NCBI RefSeq assembly: GCF_943734655.1
Contig: NC_071354.1
Span: forward strand, 175,308,411 to 175,372,410
Reading direction: 5' to 3'
Source: Sabethes cyaneus
Taxonomy: Eukaryota > Arthropoda > Insecta > Diptera > Culicidae
DNA length: 64,000 nt
Position 1 is the stretch's first letter. Each line of letters begins with the position of its first letter. Below are positions 45,965 through 56,664 of this stretch, piece after piece. Made by a program: the position numbers and the translations under genes. The notes below the pieces were generated by a model that worked only from the letters and a program-made list of their open reading frames with translations, did no database searches and was not told the DNA's origin.

Positions 45965-47720
45965 CTCGCCAACAAAGGAATCCGCTCACGGTCTCAGTCT
46001 ACAGAGCAAGATACGGAAGAGCACCTTATAGGCAGAATTGAGCAATGTAATACCTCGATAGTTTTTACACTTGAGTCGATGAGTTTTTTAAAAATAGGGC
46101 AAATGAAGCAATCTAACCACTCCTCGAGTATTTATTATGCCTCCTAGATCCTGTCAATGATGCAGTGGATTACTTTGTACAGCCACTCGCTCCCCTTTTT
46201 CATTTCACTGATTACCTTCTTGACCTTATCCTGAGTTGGTGGCTCCACAGCTTGGCCATTGTTCACAATTCTGTTGATTTCCGTGTTTATTTCTTCATTC
46301 AACTGCATCTGGAAGTGCTCCTTCCACCTGGCTGCTACCACCGTTTTGTCAGTAGTGAACAGGTTGCTAGCAATATTACGTCACAGGTATGACAAAATTT
46401 CTGCACCTCACCGTTTTGTAGAAACTCCATGTGTCGTTGCTGGCGAATCGCTCCTCTGTACCGGCGAGTACGTGCTCTTCGTACTCGTGTTTATGTAAAC
46501 GATGCGTTCTTATGTCCGCAGCACTTTTTTTGTTTACAGGAGACGAGACCACTGCGACCAGCATTTAGATCTATTACGGCAGCTGTAGTTTCTCTATACT
46601 TTTCTCTGCTCTGACGTGTGGTCGTAATTACCACGCAACTTCTGGCCTGGTTATTCTCATCGGTCACTCTATTGCATTTTGCATCAAACCAGCTGTTACG
46701 CTGTTTTCCGCGCGTACCTCCCACTTCTCTTGCAGTTGTTTTAATGGAGGTACATCCACATCCCACTTATATTATCTTCCCTTTTTTCCTGCTATTCTGA
46801 ATAATTGATCAAACTTTCTGGCTGTTGGAGATGTGAACAACCCTAACACCGTTACGGCCACTAAAGCTCGCTGGCCATAGCGACAACTGTCATCAATTAA
46901 TGCTAGCCAGTGCTGACCACAGCACGTTATTGTTCCGTTTACTAAAAGAATGAGACTCGCATTTGCACAGCGTTAGTGTCTAATAAAGATAAGTTTTATT
47001 ATGTTGAAGTCCGGATAGTGTTTACCGGTCACCTCCGAACGCGAACAGCAGCATTCGTTTATTCCGTTGCCACGCCATCTACCGTCAAACGCTGGATGTT
47101 GAAACGCGGCATCCTCTCAGTTTCCGATCTACGCATTTGCATCTTCGACGATGATGTTTACGTCATGTTTTGGGCCATTTTGGGTCTCCATAGGTCCTTT
47201 CGAGTCTGTCATAGAACTCGTCCTTAGCATCGTCGCATTTATCATTTTTCGGTGTATTCGATGCGGTGATTAGGCTGTAGCTAAAGAATTTGGCCTTAAT
47301 TCTAACACATTTTGCTCTTGCTTTCTCAGCACTACGAAACCGACTAGTGATAGTCGGTAGTAGATGTGATAGGTTCTGCTGCACGTAACTCCATTTCTCC
47401 GGAATTGGCTACCGAACTTCCTGTGCCGACGAAGCTCTCGAGCAAGTAGCCCAGCTTGTCCGGTTCATCAATAGTTCGGGTATTCCAAGTTACCAAGTTT
47501 CCAATCACAATTTATTAATCGTTTTCTTGTTATTTACCGTGTCCTATACCGATTGAGCTGCTCCATATTTCCATTTTCTTTGTTCGTGGAAAATGAGTTT
47601 CGGTACACTAACTTACCGGGGTCCTGATACCAACCATCCGCTAATGGGTCTGCCATCTTAGGTATAGCTAGCGGGATATAGCGCTTCATATTCAACCGGT
47701 CGTTCCGGAATCGACGCTGC
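45965..47720 (-). pseudogene. RTE-like LINE, decayed, with leader
   Basis: On the minus strand from 47520 downward: an endonuclease start (KLGNLEYPNY-like, about 47500), AKDEFYDRLERTYG (47235-47190), RGKQRNSWFDAKCNRV (about 46705-46660) and WKEHFQMQLNEEINTEINRI (46329-46270), then PPTQDKVKKVISEMKKG. These are endonuclease and linker blocks. 47590-47720 looks like its 5' leader. Stops and frameshifts throughout. Confidence 0.8.
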
Positions 47721-48962
47721 CTGAGCCGCCATTTGAAAAACAGGCGTCAGGCGCTCAAGCGGTTGCGGTTATGTAGACGACATGATCCTCATATTCAGCA
47801 GATTTCGCATTACATTGCTTATGTACAGAGCCCATTTTCCCTAACTTTAAAAGCCAGCCAATCGAATGTTAAGATCTACAGACAAGCTTTGCCATTATAG
47901 TAATGTAATATGCAAAATAACTTCATCTTTCCGTGTGTTAACAAATACTCACAAATGTATATAAAAGTTTGTGAAAGGTGGACAGGCAAAGCTAAATTGT
48001 CGTAGAAAAATCGTGTGTAGACTCTAACAGTCGGACCCATGCTAGATTCGTATCCCGAAGTCAGCTGGGAAGCGGATATTATTTGACTTCAATTTTAGGT
48101 ACTGTGCATCCAGTCTACAAACCTACAATACAAGAAATGCAAACACAACCAGCAATTCACAGAAAATTTATGAAGTTCTGCCGGTGCCTTCATACTGACC
48201 AGACCTGAAGTCAAACCTGCTCAATTCCACTATAAATGACACATACTCACATAAAGTCAGAATATACAATACTACATGCTACAACAAAAGCTGAATTAGG
48301 CTGTATTACACACAGCACTAACATTTAAGCGATTGTCGAAGGATTCGACAAACCACCTACCCATGAGAGGAAAAAATTGACAAGAATCTTATCATAAGAT
48401 TCAACTTGTTATAAAACATTACAAACCAAGACAAATTGTAAGTCAGACGAATTATCTCCATATATCTTAATGTAGATAGATGCGCGGGTGTCAAATTTAG
48501 CCAGTCGGTAGGCAAATGTTCTGAAAATTGTATGCAATTTATCTAGACAGTGGTACACAATCTTTTTTGGTTGAAGAAACTCCTGGCGGACTTCCGTATA
48601 CCATTTTGCTGCGAGCTAAATTTTTGGCGAATCTCCATTTGGGTAACGCAAATAGCGGGTAATTGCCACGAGTTGTTCGAATTTTAGTTGACATCGCAGT
48701 TTATAGTCACGCATTTAAAAAGAATGGGGTTGGAAAGGGGGATTATAGTTCATATGACGAAATTAACAAATGTTTTCCTAAACACTTTTCGAAAGCAACT
48801 ATGAATGAAAGCAACTAAAATTGATGTTAAAAATAAACATAATGAACACATTTTTATAATATCGGGTTTTATTCTTTTAAAATAGACTACTGATAAAAAA
48901 ATCAAAACTCAAAACTATCGTAACAACCACTAATTGATTCTTCTTCTATTTATCACTTCCAG
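47721..48962. other. Dpr intron 2, 3' end, nothing recognised
   Basis: AT-rich, no repeat pair or exon found before the acceptor at 48962. Confidence 0.35.
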
Positions 48963-49333
48963 ATGAGTTCGATTTAGTACGTAGACAAGACGACATCCTA
49001 TACGATTTACCGATACCACCCAGTTTGTCTGAGACGATAAAAACTCATACCGGAGGAAATGGGTACGGAACCAGTAGTGTCAGTAATCAGAACGGAGACA
49101 TCTACAATCGAATGTACGCCGATAGAGGTGGGTATAGCAACAAACCAATAGCGCTGCTGTATCTAGCTAATGCAATAGTACTTTCAGATTATTTAAACTT
49201 AGCTGCTACGACGCAAATCCTCGAGGGAACCATTGTTTATGCTTATAAAGGAGAAAATCTTAATCTCACTTGCATCGTGAATCATAACTATGATCGACGG
49301 CCCAGCCACGTGATTTGGTATCATCAAAATGAT
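48963..49333 (+). CDS. dpr: Dpr-family Ig protein, exon 3 (linker and start of second Ig)
   Basis: The acceptor has a good pyrimidine tract (TTCTTCTATTTATCACTTCCAG) and phase 1 matches exon 2. It encodes residues 159-282. Residues 159 to about 243 form a linker rich in Gly, Asn, Ser and Tyr (for example THTGGNGYGTSSVSNQNGD). The second Ig domain then begins with ILEG, Cys262 in NLTC, and Trp277 in VIWYHQND. In the Dpr proteins I know, the two Ig domains follow each other almost directly, so this linker is unusual. The donor GAT|GTACGT is phase 0 and matches exon 4. Intron 2, before this exon, is 16.2 kb. Confidence 0.85.
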
Positions 49334-49478
49334 GTACGTATCTTTTTGTCATTTTTTTTTCGAGTTCATAAACGAAATGAATACGGGAAAATATTTCATA
49401 TGCTGTAAATCGGTTTGAAAACTAGTTTGATTTATTTGTTTTCGCGAAAATATATCTAACCATTTCTTTTTCATCTAG

Positions 49479-49638
49479 ATCGTGTCATACGAATCACTTC
49501 GGAAACGGGATAAATCTCCACCGAACAGTATCACGTTGCATCATCAGATACAAAACGTTGATTTTGATGACGCTGGCAACTACACGTGCGCACCGGAACT
49601 GTACGGCAGCGCCAGTACGATCGTTTATATTTTAGACG
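49479..49638 (+). CDS. dpr: Dpr-family Ig protein, exon 4 (end of second Ig)
   Basis: It encodes residues 283-335 plus the first base of codon 336. It completes the second Ig domain with DDAGNYTC, whose Cys319 should pair with Cys262, and ends in TIVYILDG, as second Ig domains of Dpr proteins usually do. The acceptor is TTTTTCATCTAG and the donor GACG|GTAGGT (phase 1). The upstream intron is 145 bp, the downstream one 100 bp. Confidence 0.9.
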
Positions 49639-49738
49639 GTAGGTATGGACAGACTGGGCCACTGTTTGTGCTGAAATAATGAATTGCAATTTAAATAACA
49701 CACCGGTATCGTCACGCTTACCGGTCTTACTTTTACAG

Positions 49739-49869
49739 GTGATGAAGTACAGGGTGCGATAACCAGTAACGGTGGAAGTGGAAACCCCCGAGTTACGACA
49801 CTGACCGTAACAGTAGCTATCATCCTAAGTTTGTGCATATTTTACTATCATCCTGATAAAGCTGGATGA
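49739..49869 (+). CDS. dpr: Dpr-family Ig protein, exon 5 (C-terminal hydrophobic tail)
   Basis: It encodes residues 336-378 and the stop TGA at 49867-49869. A short Gly/Ser stretch leads into a hydrophobic segment (about residues 353-371, TLTVTVAIILSLCIFYY) seven residues from the end. Such a tail fits either one membrane anchor or a GPI-attachment signal, both seen in this family. The five exons join to 1137 nt without a frame break. Confidence 0.85.
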
Positions 49870-51260
49870 AGACACTAATAGAGTGTCATGCAAAAAAACG
49901 AGATTGTAAATAATTCAGGATATTATACGATTATTAGAAGTACAACCGATTATTATTATTGTTTATTTATTAAGAGCCGTCACTGACTAAATTGAGATTT
50001 TACTTTATCAATTACCTTGAATGATACAAACAATCGCAGATTGAACCAGATTTTCTTAAAAGCAGTATAACCAGCGAAGTACTCGAAAGTTGAATAACAA
50101 TTTTGGGATGGATCAAATTTTGTATAGCATAGCAAAACTTATGTCCAAATGACTCCTCGTGGTTCTAATATTTTCTAACCATCCTATTCTTCGCCTTATT
50201 TTTCCGAAGGGTTCTAACAAGCCGAAACTTTTACCCCACTTTGCACTGACATAACTCTTTTCTACCTACGGCATAAGGGGGAAATATTCAAGGGTATTCT
50301 AATATTCGGCCCACTTTGCATTAGTATTTCAAAAATTCACAAAAGACGGACGTGCAAACAAAGCATTGTCTATTGGCAAAATATAGTATTTCTCTATTAC
50401 TATGAAAAACAAAGGGCTGGTCCAAAGTAGAGAGTTGGTCAAAGAAATTGGTCTCGTATCCTATATGTCAATCCTGTGTTCTGATAGTTATATAAATATG
50501 CCTAATTATGTCAGCATCATCATAATCAGCCCTAATCAGGACAGACTTGCGCAATACACCGAGAGAAGAGCTGCTATCTGTCCTCATAATGTTCTTTTTT
50601 CATTCAAGCTGCCATGCCAATCATTTTCCTATTGTTATTGTTCATATAGGTAGTTGGCTTCAAACCGAACCCATAGGACGTGGGACAACTCTTATAAAGT
50701 TGAAAACCGGTACATAATTAGTTGAACAATGCCGTAAATATCAACAGTTGCGTTACAATTAACGGTCGATCTGTTTATTTTCTTTAGTTCCAATCAGTGA
50801 AAGCATTCAAATTTTCCGTTACAATTAAGATTCGCATTTTTTAAAAGTTCACAAGCCACAGGACAAAACTGAAAACAAATTTGAAAGGTTGGCGATTGTT
50901 ACGGTAAGAAACATTTAGCAAACCTTCCCTGCGTCTTAGTCAAAAGCGTGACAATCTTATTCGTATCAAAAACCATATTTACATTATAATAAACCGTTTA
51001 ATCTTTATAGTACAGATTCCACCCAAAAACGCTATAAACCTTCATTTCAGTTAAAATGCATACTTAAACTGTCAAGTGCATACAAACACTGTCCACAGAA
51101 CGCAGGGTACATAGATTAGTCTATAAACATAAAACATCGTAAAAAAGACAACTAGAATTAAACTGCTGGCTGTTTTTATATTTGATTCCCGTTATTCTGA
51201 GAACATTAAAAATGTGTCGTTTTTTTTAAATCGAATGTTGTAATTTCTCATACCTGTGGC
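49870..51260. other. 3' flank of the Dpr gene and of the RING gene
   Basis: It should contain the 3' UTRs of the plus-strand Dpr gene and the minus-strand RING gene, which converge here. No clear poly(A) signal can be assigned to the Dpr gene, and no other gene is seen. Confidence 0.4.
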
Positions 51261-51855
51261 CTAACATTGATGTCGCGTTTTACGTAGATCTTTTACCGCT
51301 GATTCACTGTTCACGCGTTTCCTGGAGACCTTGCGATCCGAAATTGTTAGTTTCTCGGTTACTTTTTGAGGATCGGTAATTCTTCTCGCTGTGTTGCATG
51401 CGACATCGGTACATTTGTCCATGGTACGGATTTTTTGTCGCATTGGACTTCTAGCTTTCATTGTTAACCGTTTGGTATAGCTTGTATCACACAAGAACAA
51501 CGACTTTATCAATACTTGATTGCAGATGGGACAATTCTTAAACTTGCTCAGTGATTGACCTATACATTTTCCACAGAACGTATGACCACAGTTCACGACG
51601 ACCGGTTTGTCGTATACTTCGGCTAAACAGATAGGACATTCTTGCTCGGCCAGTGAAGCAAACACCGCTGGACCTGGAAAGTACACATAAACAACATTGA
51701 TCTCTCGCGAAGTGATGATTTTTACCTCGATTACGAAGATTGTAACGATTGGCAGAAGAAATACCACTGGAGTCAGAGCTATTCAGGCTGGTGGATTTCG
51801 GAGAAGATACCAAAGATAATTCGTTTGGTTGAAAAGATTCTGTAGAAGCATTCAT
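51261..51855 (-). CDS. Small RING-finger protein (probable E3 ubiquitin ligase)
   Basis: Two exons, 51726-51855 and 51261-51673, joined over a 52-nt intron (donor GAG|GTAAAA, acceptor TTTCCAG), give a 180-residue protein. The first 40 residues are Ser/Asn-rich and end in RYNLRNRG. A C3HC4 RING follows at about residues 53-92: CPIC, then CGHTFCGKC and CPIC, with all eight zinc ligands present. The C-terminal half is basic (KRLTMKARSPMRQK, DRKVSRKRV), which suggests nuclear location or nucleic-acid contact. RING proteins of this type carry ubiquitin from an E2 to a substrate; the substrate is unknown. I cannot assign an orthologue. The ATG at 51853-51855 is the first in frame. A good GTATGAG donor just after the stop hints at an alternative 3' exon. 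Confidence 0.82.
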
Positions 51856-51970
51856 TATGCTTTGGAATAAGAATTTGGAAATAATATAAAATCACAATTA
51901 AGTCATTAACAGCCACAAATCTTAATAATATCCAACAGGATTACACGAACCAGTAACAGTTAAAAAAACA

Positions 51971-52143
51971 ATGGCAGAAATTCAAACGAAGTCGGTGCTA
52001 GCTGTCGGCAGTGATGCAGGTATTACGATTTATATTTATAAAGCTGTAATCACATTGACCGTCAGGAGTCAGCTAACATCTACGGAACGGAACGGCAATT
52101 ATGGTCGCATGCATTTTCAATGTGCGCATTACAAAAGGACGTA
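51971..52143 (+). other. Short open frame head-to-head with the RING gene
   Basis: An ATG at 51971 opens MAEIQTKSVLAVGSDAG and the frame runs 57 codons to TAA. GTATTA after GATGCAG (52019) could be a weak donor, making this a first exon of a plus-strand gene, but no matching downstream exon is seen. It may be a gene remnant or chance. Confidence 0.15.
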
Positions 52144-52245
52144 AGTAACAACGAGAAATTCTCATCGTGTCTCCAATCTTCCGCTTATCACGGCGATGCA
52201 ATAAAAAAAGCAAAGCCTTGGGCTTAAACGTTTTTCTAAGACTTG

Positions 52246-52340
52246 ACCCTTCTTTATCGATAGACTTCACAGCAGGCTATCAGAGTACAGGGCAGTTACG
52301 TAGGTAGTGCAATAATCCTACTGCCTGCCAATTGGACTGT
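52246..52340. repeat. SINE tail fragment
   Basis: CTTCTTTATCGATAGACTTC and the following 70 bp match the non-tRNA part of the SINE at 38463-38560. The tRNA-like head is absent. Confidence 0.5.
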
Positions 52341-53141
52341 ACTGCCTCATAGAAGCAAAACCAGTAAAAGTCATGTACGTAATATTTGTACAGTTGGGTG
52401 TAATCTACAATCTTTCTGAATAGAGTACTTTACTATTTTTGGTGTTTACGAAGTAGCAAGGTTGAAATTTTTTCATTGGCAAACGAACGTTCGTAAGTAA
52501 GCGTAACTGATCGCTGCAATCTTGATTGTGACAATATAGGGCTTCTTATGCGAGGCGAGTGACGCGACACGGCAAATCGAACACAAGCTTTTCAAGGAAA
52601 ATGTATGGGATGTCATGTCGGTTCGTCGGTGGCTCCAATGATTAATGTAATTGCCATTTTCAATAGTGGATTTTCCATTAAAGACTGGCATCTCTGTTAT
52701 TTTTAACGTCATGCTTAAATATTTTACAATTTTTGGGGTACAGTTCTACATTTGTCGAATTAATGCGGTTTTTACACGGGTTTCTGTTATGCGCCACATA
52801 TCCCCCGTGTAAAAAAGTAAGTATATGTTGTTCAATTGTAAAAAAAATTTCTGCTCTGTTGATATATCATAGTATTTTTCGAATTGGTTTAAAAATTACT
52901 GAGTTAACATTTGAACGTTCAAAATCAAAAGGGTCTTCTATACGAAAGGTTGAAATCTCATAATCGCTTGTAACTGTTTTTAAGCTGTGGCATTAGATCG
53001 CTTCACGTATGGTTTACTTGAGAGAAGTATCAAAAACAAATCTACACCATATGTTGTACGATCTACACCATTTGTCGAACATAGCTTAGACTAATCTCAA
53101 GATTTTAGTCTTGACCTTGGAGTGAGGTCATACATATATTT
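52341..53141. other. Intergenic DNA with a MITE scrap at 52765-52820
   Basis: 52765-52820 has TTTTTACACGGG and ATATCCCCCGTGTAAAAAA, as in the MITE at 5845-6108. Otherwise nothing was recognised. Confidence 0.4.
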
Positions 53142-53450
53142 AATATTTTTTGAAACGATGGTTCTACAATTGATGAAGGGACGGTAGGGGAAAGAAATGA
53201 AAATTTTTTGGTGAAGGAGGGGGAAGAGCGGAAAGGAAGGGGGGGGGGGGTATTGGTAGCTATGCTTGACAAGTAGTCATTTTGAGCATTGGACAAAAAG
53301 TAGGAGTCAAAATGACTACTTGTCAAGCATAGCTACCAATACCCCCCCCCCCCTTCCTTTCCGCTCTTCCCCCTCCTTCACCAAAAAATTTTCATTTCTT
53401 TCCCCTACCGTCCCTTCATCAATTGTAGAACCATCGTTTCAAAAAATATT
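53142..53450. repeat. Perfect inverted repeat, 144-bp arms, 21-nt loop
   Basis: 53142-53285 and 53307-53450 are exact reverse complements, down to 12-nt G and C runs. Each arm is one copy of the repeat also found diverged at 5311-5492 and 44231-44400. Such a perfect short-loop palindrome is either very young or an assembly or cloning artefact. Confidence 0.95.
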
Positions 53451-53758
53451 GAACATAGCTTGTTGTCAACGTTGCTGTTCTGGTTTATTAATGCATAATA
53501 GTTATACTCATTTGCATTTTTCGGCATAAAAAATGTACTCCAATAGTCATTAGATTCAGAAGAGAATAAATTATTTAGAGATTTAATATATTGAAAGGAC
53601 TAGTTATTACGGTTTGAATGGTTCAAAGGGACTTTATTTTTTTCTGAGGAAGTGTTCACACAAAACAGCAGTGAACATGCTATTTTAGTGCAAACTTTTC
53701 AAAATTTCCACATAATTCTCAAATTCACTGCGAGTTTTATGACTACCTGGTCTTAGCA

Positions 53759-55222
53759 CTAGGGCCATTCATCTTCGTCCTCACCATCAATCGCAGCAAA
53801 GTCATTTATTGTTAACCAACTTAGTCCATTTCCCTCCGGTTTGTGACCGGATGGCCACAAGACGTGCCTCCACCAAGTCCGTTTTCGCACTAAACCGAGA
53901 AATAGTTTCCAATTTCGCCGCGGACCAAAATTGTATGGATTTTGATAGGTTTTTCCTAATGCCAGCAGCCGTTTGGTTTCAGACTTATTAATGTGCGCCT
54001 CAATACTAGTTTCCCCACGGGTGATCAACGAGCTATGCCAGGCAGTTAAAGCACCAAGTGCGAATAGCGTGGCAACGTTTATCAGAGCCATGAAAATTAT
54101 AGCGCGATGTTTCATAGCATTGCTATTGTAGTCCTGAGGTATGGGCAAGTCATGTTTTGCAGGTTCCAAACCATCGCTCAAATAATCATTCATCTCCGTC
54201 TGTGAAGAAAATTGGTAATCATAAAATAGTAAGCAGATAATGGTTGCAGTGATAAAAGTACGAACCACAGGAATGATGTGACCCGAAAGATTAAATCTAA
54301 CCGGATGTCCGTGAAGCGGTTCAACTTCATTCCAACCTTCTCCATCTCCAACTATAAGCACATTATAGCCTAATTCGAAACCGAAAACTATTATAAATAA
54401 TACTCCTACTGTAGTGTATAGCATATACAGGTAGAAGTAACGGTGATTTCCGTAGCCAACACAATTGTTAAGCCAAGCTAAAAGCATATAAATAAGGCAT
54501 TTGGTCTTTTACCTTGTTTTTTTTTTTTGACTTACGACAATGATGATCCATTTTCAAAATACATTTATTACATACGGAGCAGTGATGAGTACGCGGTGGC
54601 TTGGGTGCTATACATTTCTTACAAATACTTACAGCCTCAACTATTAGTTCTCTCTGGAATATTAAAGAAATGCTATTAAATTATAAACATTAACCATAGT
54701 TTTTGTGCACATACCTCAGGTGGTACACCCGGCGATGTTACTGCCGCTTTATAAAAGTTATACGCTACATTTAATAACAGCCAATGACCTACTATAAGTA
54801 GAAAGTAAGTCATATTTTGACTTTTGTTCCACCAGTACGGCACTCCTATCCAATAACATATTAATACTACCGTGGCCGTAAGACAAACGACTGCAAACAC
54901 GAAAAACTGCAACAAGAAAACAAAATTCTAGTAATGGACATTGCGAATTGTGCATTTAACGAACGAACCGGACCGAGCAGATGAGTGAAATTATCAACAA
55001 ACCAGAAAATCGGTTCCAAGCAGACATCTGAGGCATACGATTGACTCATATGATGGTTGTATGTTAGTGATCGGATGCATTGTATGGAATACTGGTATCG
55101 AAATCGAATACAATTGCTTTCAGAAAAAGTAAGAGTTAGTTTGCATTTGCGATACAATATACAAATTAGACTTACATTAATTTCACGGGAAATTCTTTGA
55201 GGCGCCACCGAATACGACTCAT
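53759..55222 (-). CDS. ZDHHC16: DHHC palmitoyltransferase, ZDHHC16 type
   Basis: Five exons (55176-55222, 54969-55116, 54715-54906, 54536-54653, 53759-54477) join in frame to 407 residues. The enzyme moves palmitate from its own cysteine to cysteines of membrane proteins, normally in the ER or Golgi membrane. Two hydrophobic segments lie in exon 3, then comes the Cys-rich domain CKKC...THHCSVC with the catalytic DHHC at residues 165-168 (Cys168), and two more hydrophobic segments. EPIFWFVDN near the N-terminus, the RGETSIEAHIN stretch after the last membrane segment and NPYNFG near the C-terminus are ZDHHC16-type landmarks. All splice sites are GT-AG; exon 2 uses a GTTCGT donor. The start ATG at 55222 gives a short basic lead (MSRIRWRLKEF). 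No inactivating change is seen. Confidence 0.9.
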
Positions 55223-55424
55223 GTTCGAGTATTGGGCAGATTTCTTCGAGAGCTTAACTACGTTAATTAGTTCTAACCATTTAAATTTTGCTGCTTAATA
55301 CTTAGGTAACTATTAATAATTAATTACTTTAACGGATCGATCAGCTAAAATTATGACGATTACTGTTTGTTTATGTTGATTATTGATATCGACTGAGCGG
55401 TGAAGCGTTGCGTCGCGCGTGACA

Positions 55425-55640
55425 GCCAGGGATACCAGATTTGCAGATTTGTCTGCAAATTCCAGATTTTTGGAAAGGTCTTGCAGATCATTATAAATTT
55501 GCAGATATTTGCAGTTTTTATGCCTTTTATTGTTTTGGTGCAGATTTTTGTTCGAAACTCTTTAAACTTTCACAGACTTCACAGTTTTTCACTTTCACTT
55601 TCACAGTTAGAGCGAGCTACTTACAAACACATACTTATTA
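55425..55640. repeat. TGCAGATTT-rich repeat
   Basis: The word (T)TGCAGAT(T)T is repeated about six times between 55440 and 55550 in a T-rich setting, followed by CTTTCAC repeats (55585-55605). It is probably a MITE fragment lying between the divergent ZDHHC16 and HINT1 genes. Confidence 0.45.
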
Positions 55641-56145
55641 AAGCTTTTTAAATGCCCTATATCTTTATAGGGCTTTAATCCTTATCCGGGGCGAAGTCTG
55701 GTGTTGGTTACGCGAAAAATGTATAAGAATAACATTTGTAACTGTTTTTTTTATCAAAAACGATGCTGCAGAGAACAGTTATTTTGTCGATCCGCAAACC
55801 ATACCTAAAACCTAAATTTTAATTTTGCGCTTAAAGCGCGGTTATCTTCTGAACGCGTTATCACCGTCACTGATGCAGTTGGATTTATCACAAATAAGTG
55901 CCTATATACAAAAGATTAGACTGAAAAAAAATTAAACATTCGGAACATTAGTAATGGACTCCCAAATTTATGCATGCACAAATGTTTTCACATCGACGCT
56001 GTACGCAAAGGAGTAAAATCTCATTCATTTTTGAGTAAAATTTTACGAGCGTGTACCCTGACATTTTTTATTTTTTATCAATATAAAAAGCCGATTGTAA
56101 GAATTCCTGAATCACGATTGGAATTGCTGATAATAATATCTATAA

Positions 56146-56593
56146 ATGGCAGACGAAGTTGCAAAGGCCCAAGCGGCCGATGCAAGCACAGAGGATACAA
56201 TTTTCGGGAAGATTCTGCGCAAGGAAATCCCTTGCACTTTTATCTACGAGGACGATAAGGTAAAATAACCCTAATATAAATATTTCAGAAAAATTTCGTT
56301 GTGATAGCATATTCTCTTTTCAGTGCGTAGCTTTTCACGACGTAAATCCGCAGGCTCCGGTTCACTTCTTGGTGATCCCCAGAAAACCGATTGCGCAACT
56401 TTCGAAAGCAACTGAAGAAGACGAAGCTCTTTTGGGCCATTTGATGTTAGTCGGCAAAAAGATTGGCGCTGAGCAAGGACTAGGCGATGGATTCCGTGTT
56501 GTTATCAATGACGGACGCAACGGGGCACAGTCGGTCTATCATTTACATTTGCATTTCCTTGGAGGCCGGCAGATGAAATGGCCACCGGGTTAA
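56146..56593 (+). CDS. HINT1: Histidine triad nucleotide-binding protein 1
   Basis: Two exons (56146-56259 and 56324-56593, intron 64 nt, phase 0) encode 127 residues, the usual HINT1 length. HINT1 is a homodimeric purine phosphoramidase that hydrolyses aminoacyl-AMP and AMP-lysine type substrates in cytosol and nucleus. The histidine triad HLHLHF is at residues 111-116 (His111, His113, His115), followed by the conserved LGGRQMKWPPG end. The N-terminal DTIFGKILRKEIPC and the VIPRKPI segment are typical. The ATG lies in a TATAAATGG context. An AATAAA signal follows at 56637-56642. The gene converges on RABL3, whose stop is 72 bp away. Confidence 0.95.
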
Positions 56594-56636
56594 AACATTC
56601 AATTATTGTGATATGAACAGTGCTTTCTAATTGAAT

Positions 56637-56642
56637 AATAAA
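56637..56642 (+). terminator. HINT1 poly(A) signal AATAAA
   Basis: A canonical AATAAA lies 44 bp after the HINT1 stop and before the RABL3 stop on the other strand. Confidence 0.6.
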
Positions 56643-56664
56643 GAATTAGTACTTGCAGTATATT

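Noticed and set aside
53266..53529. 87-codon frame and its minus-strand twin
   Set aside because: Both read through the arms of the perfect inverted repeat; the proline-rich run comes from the C-rich tract.
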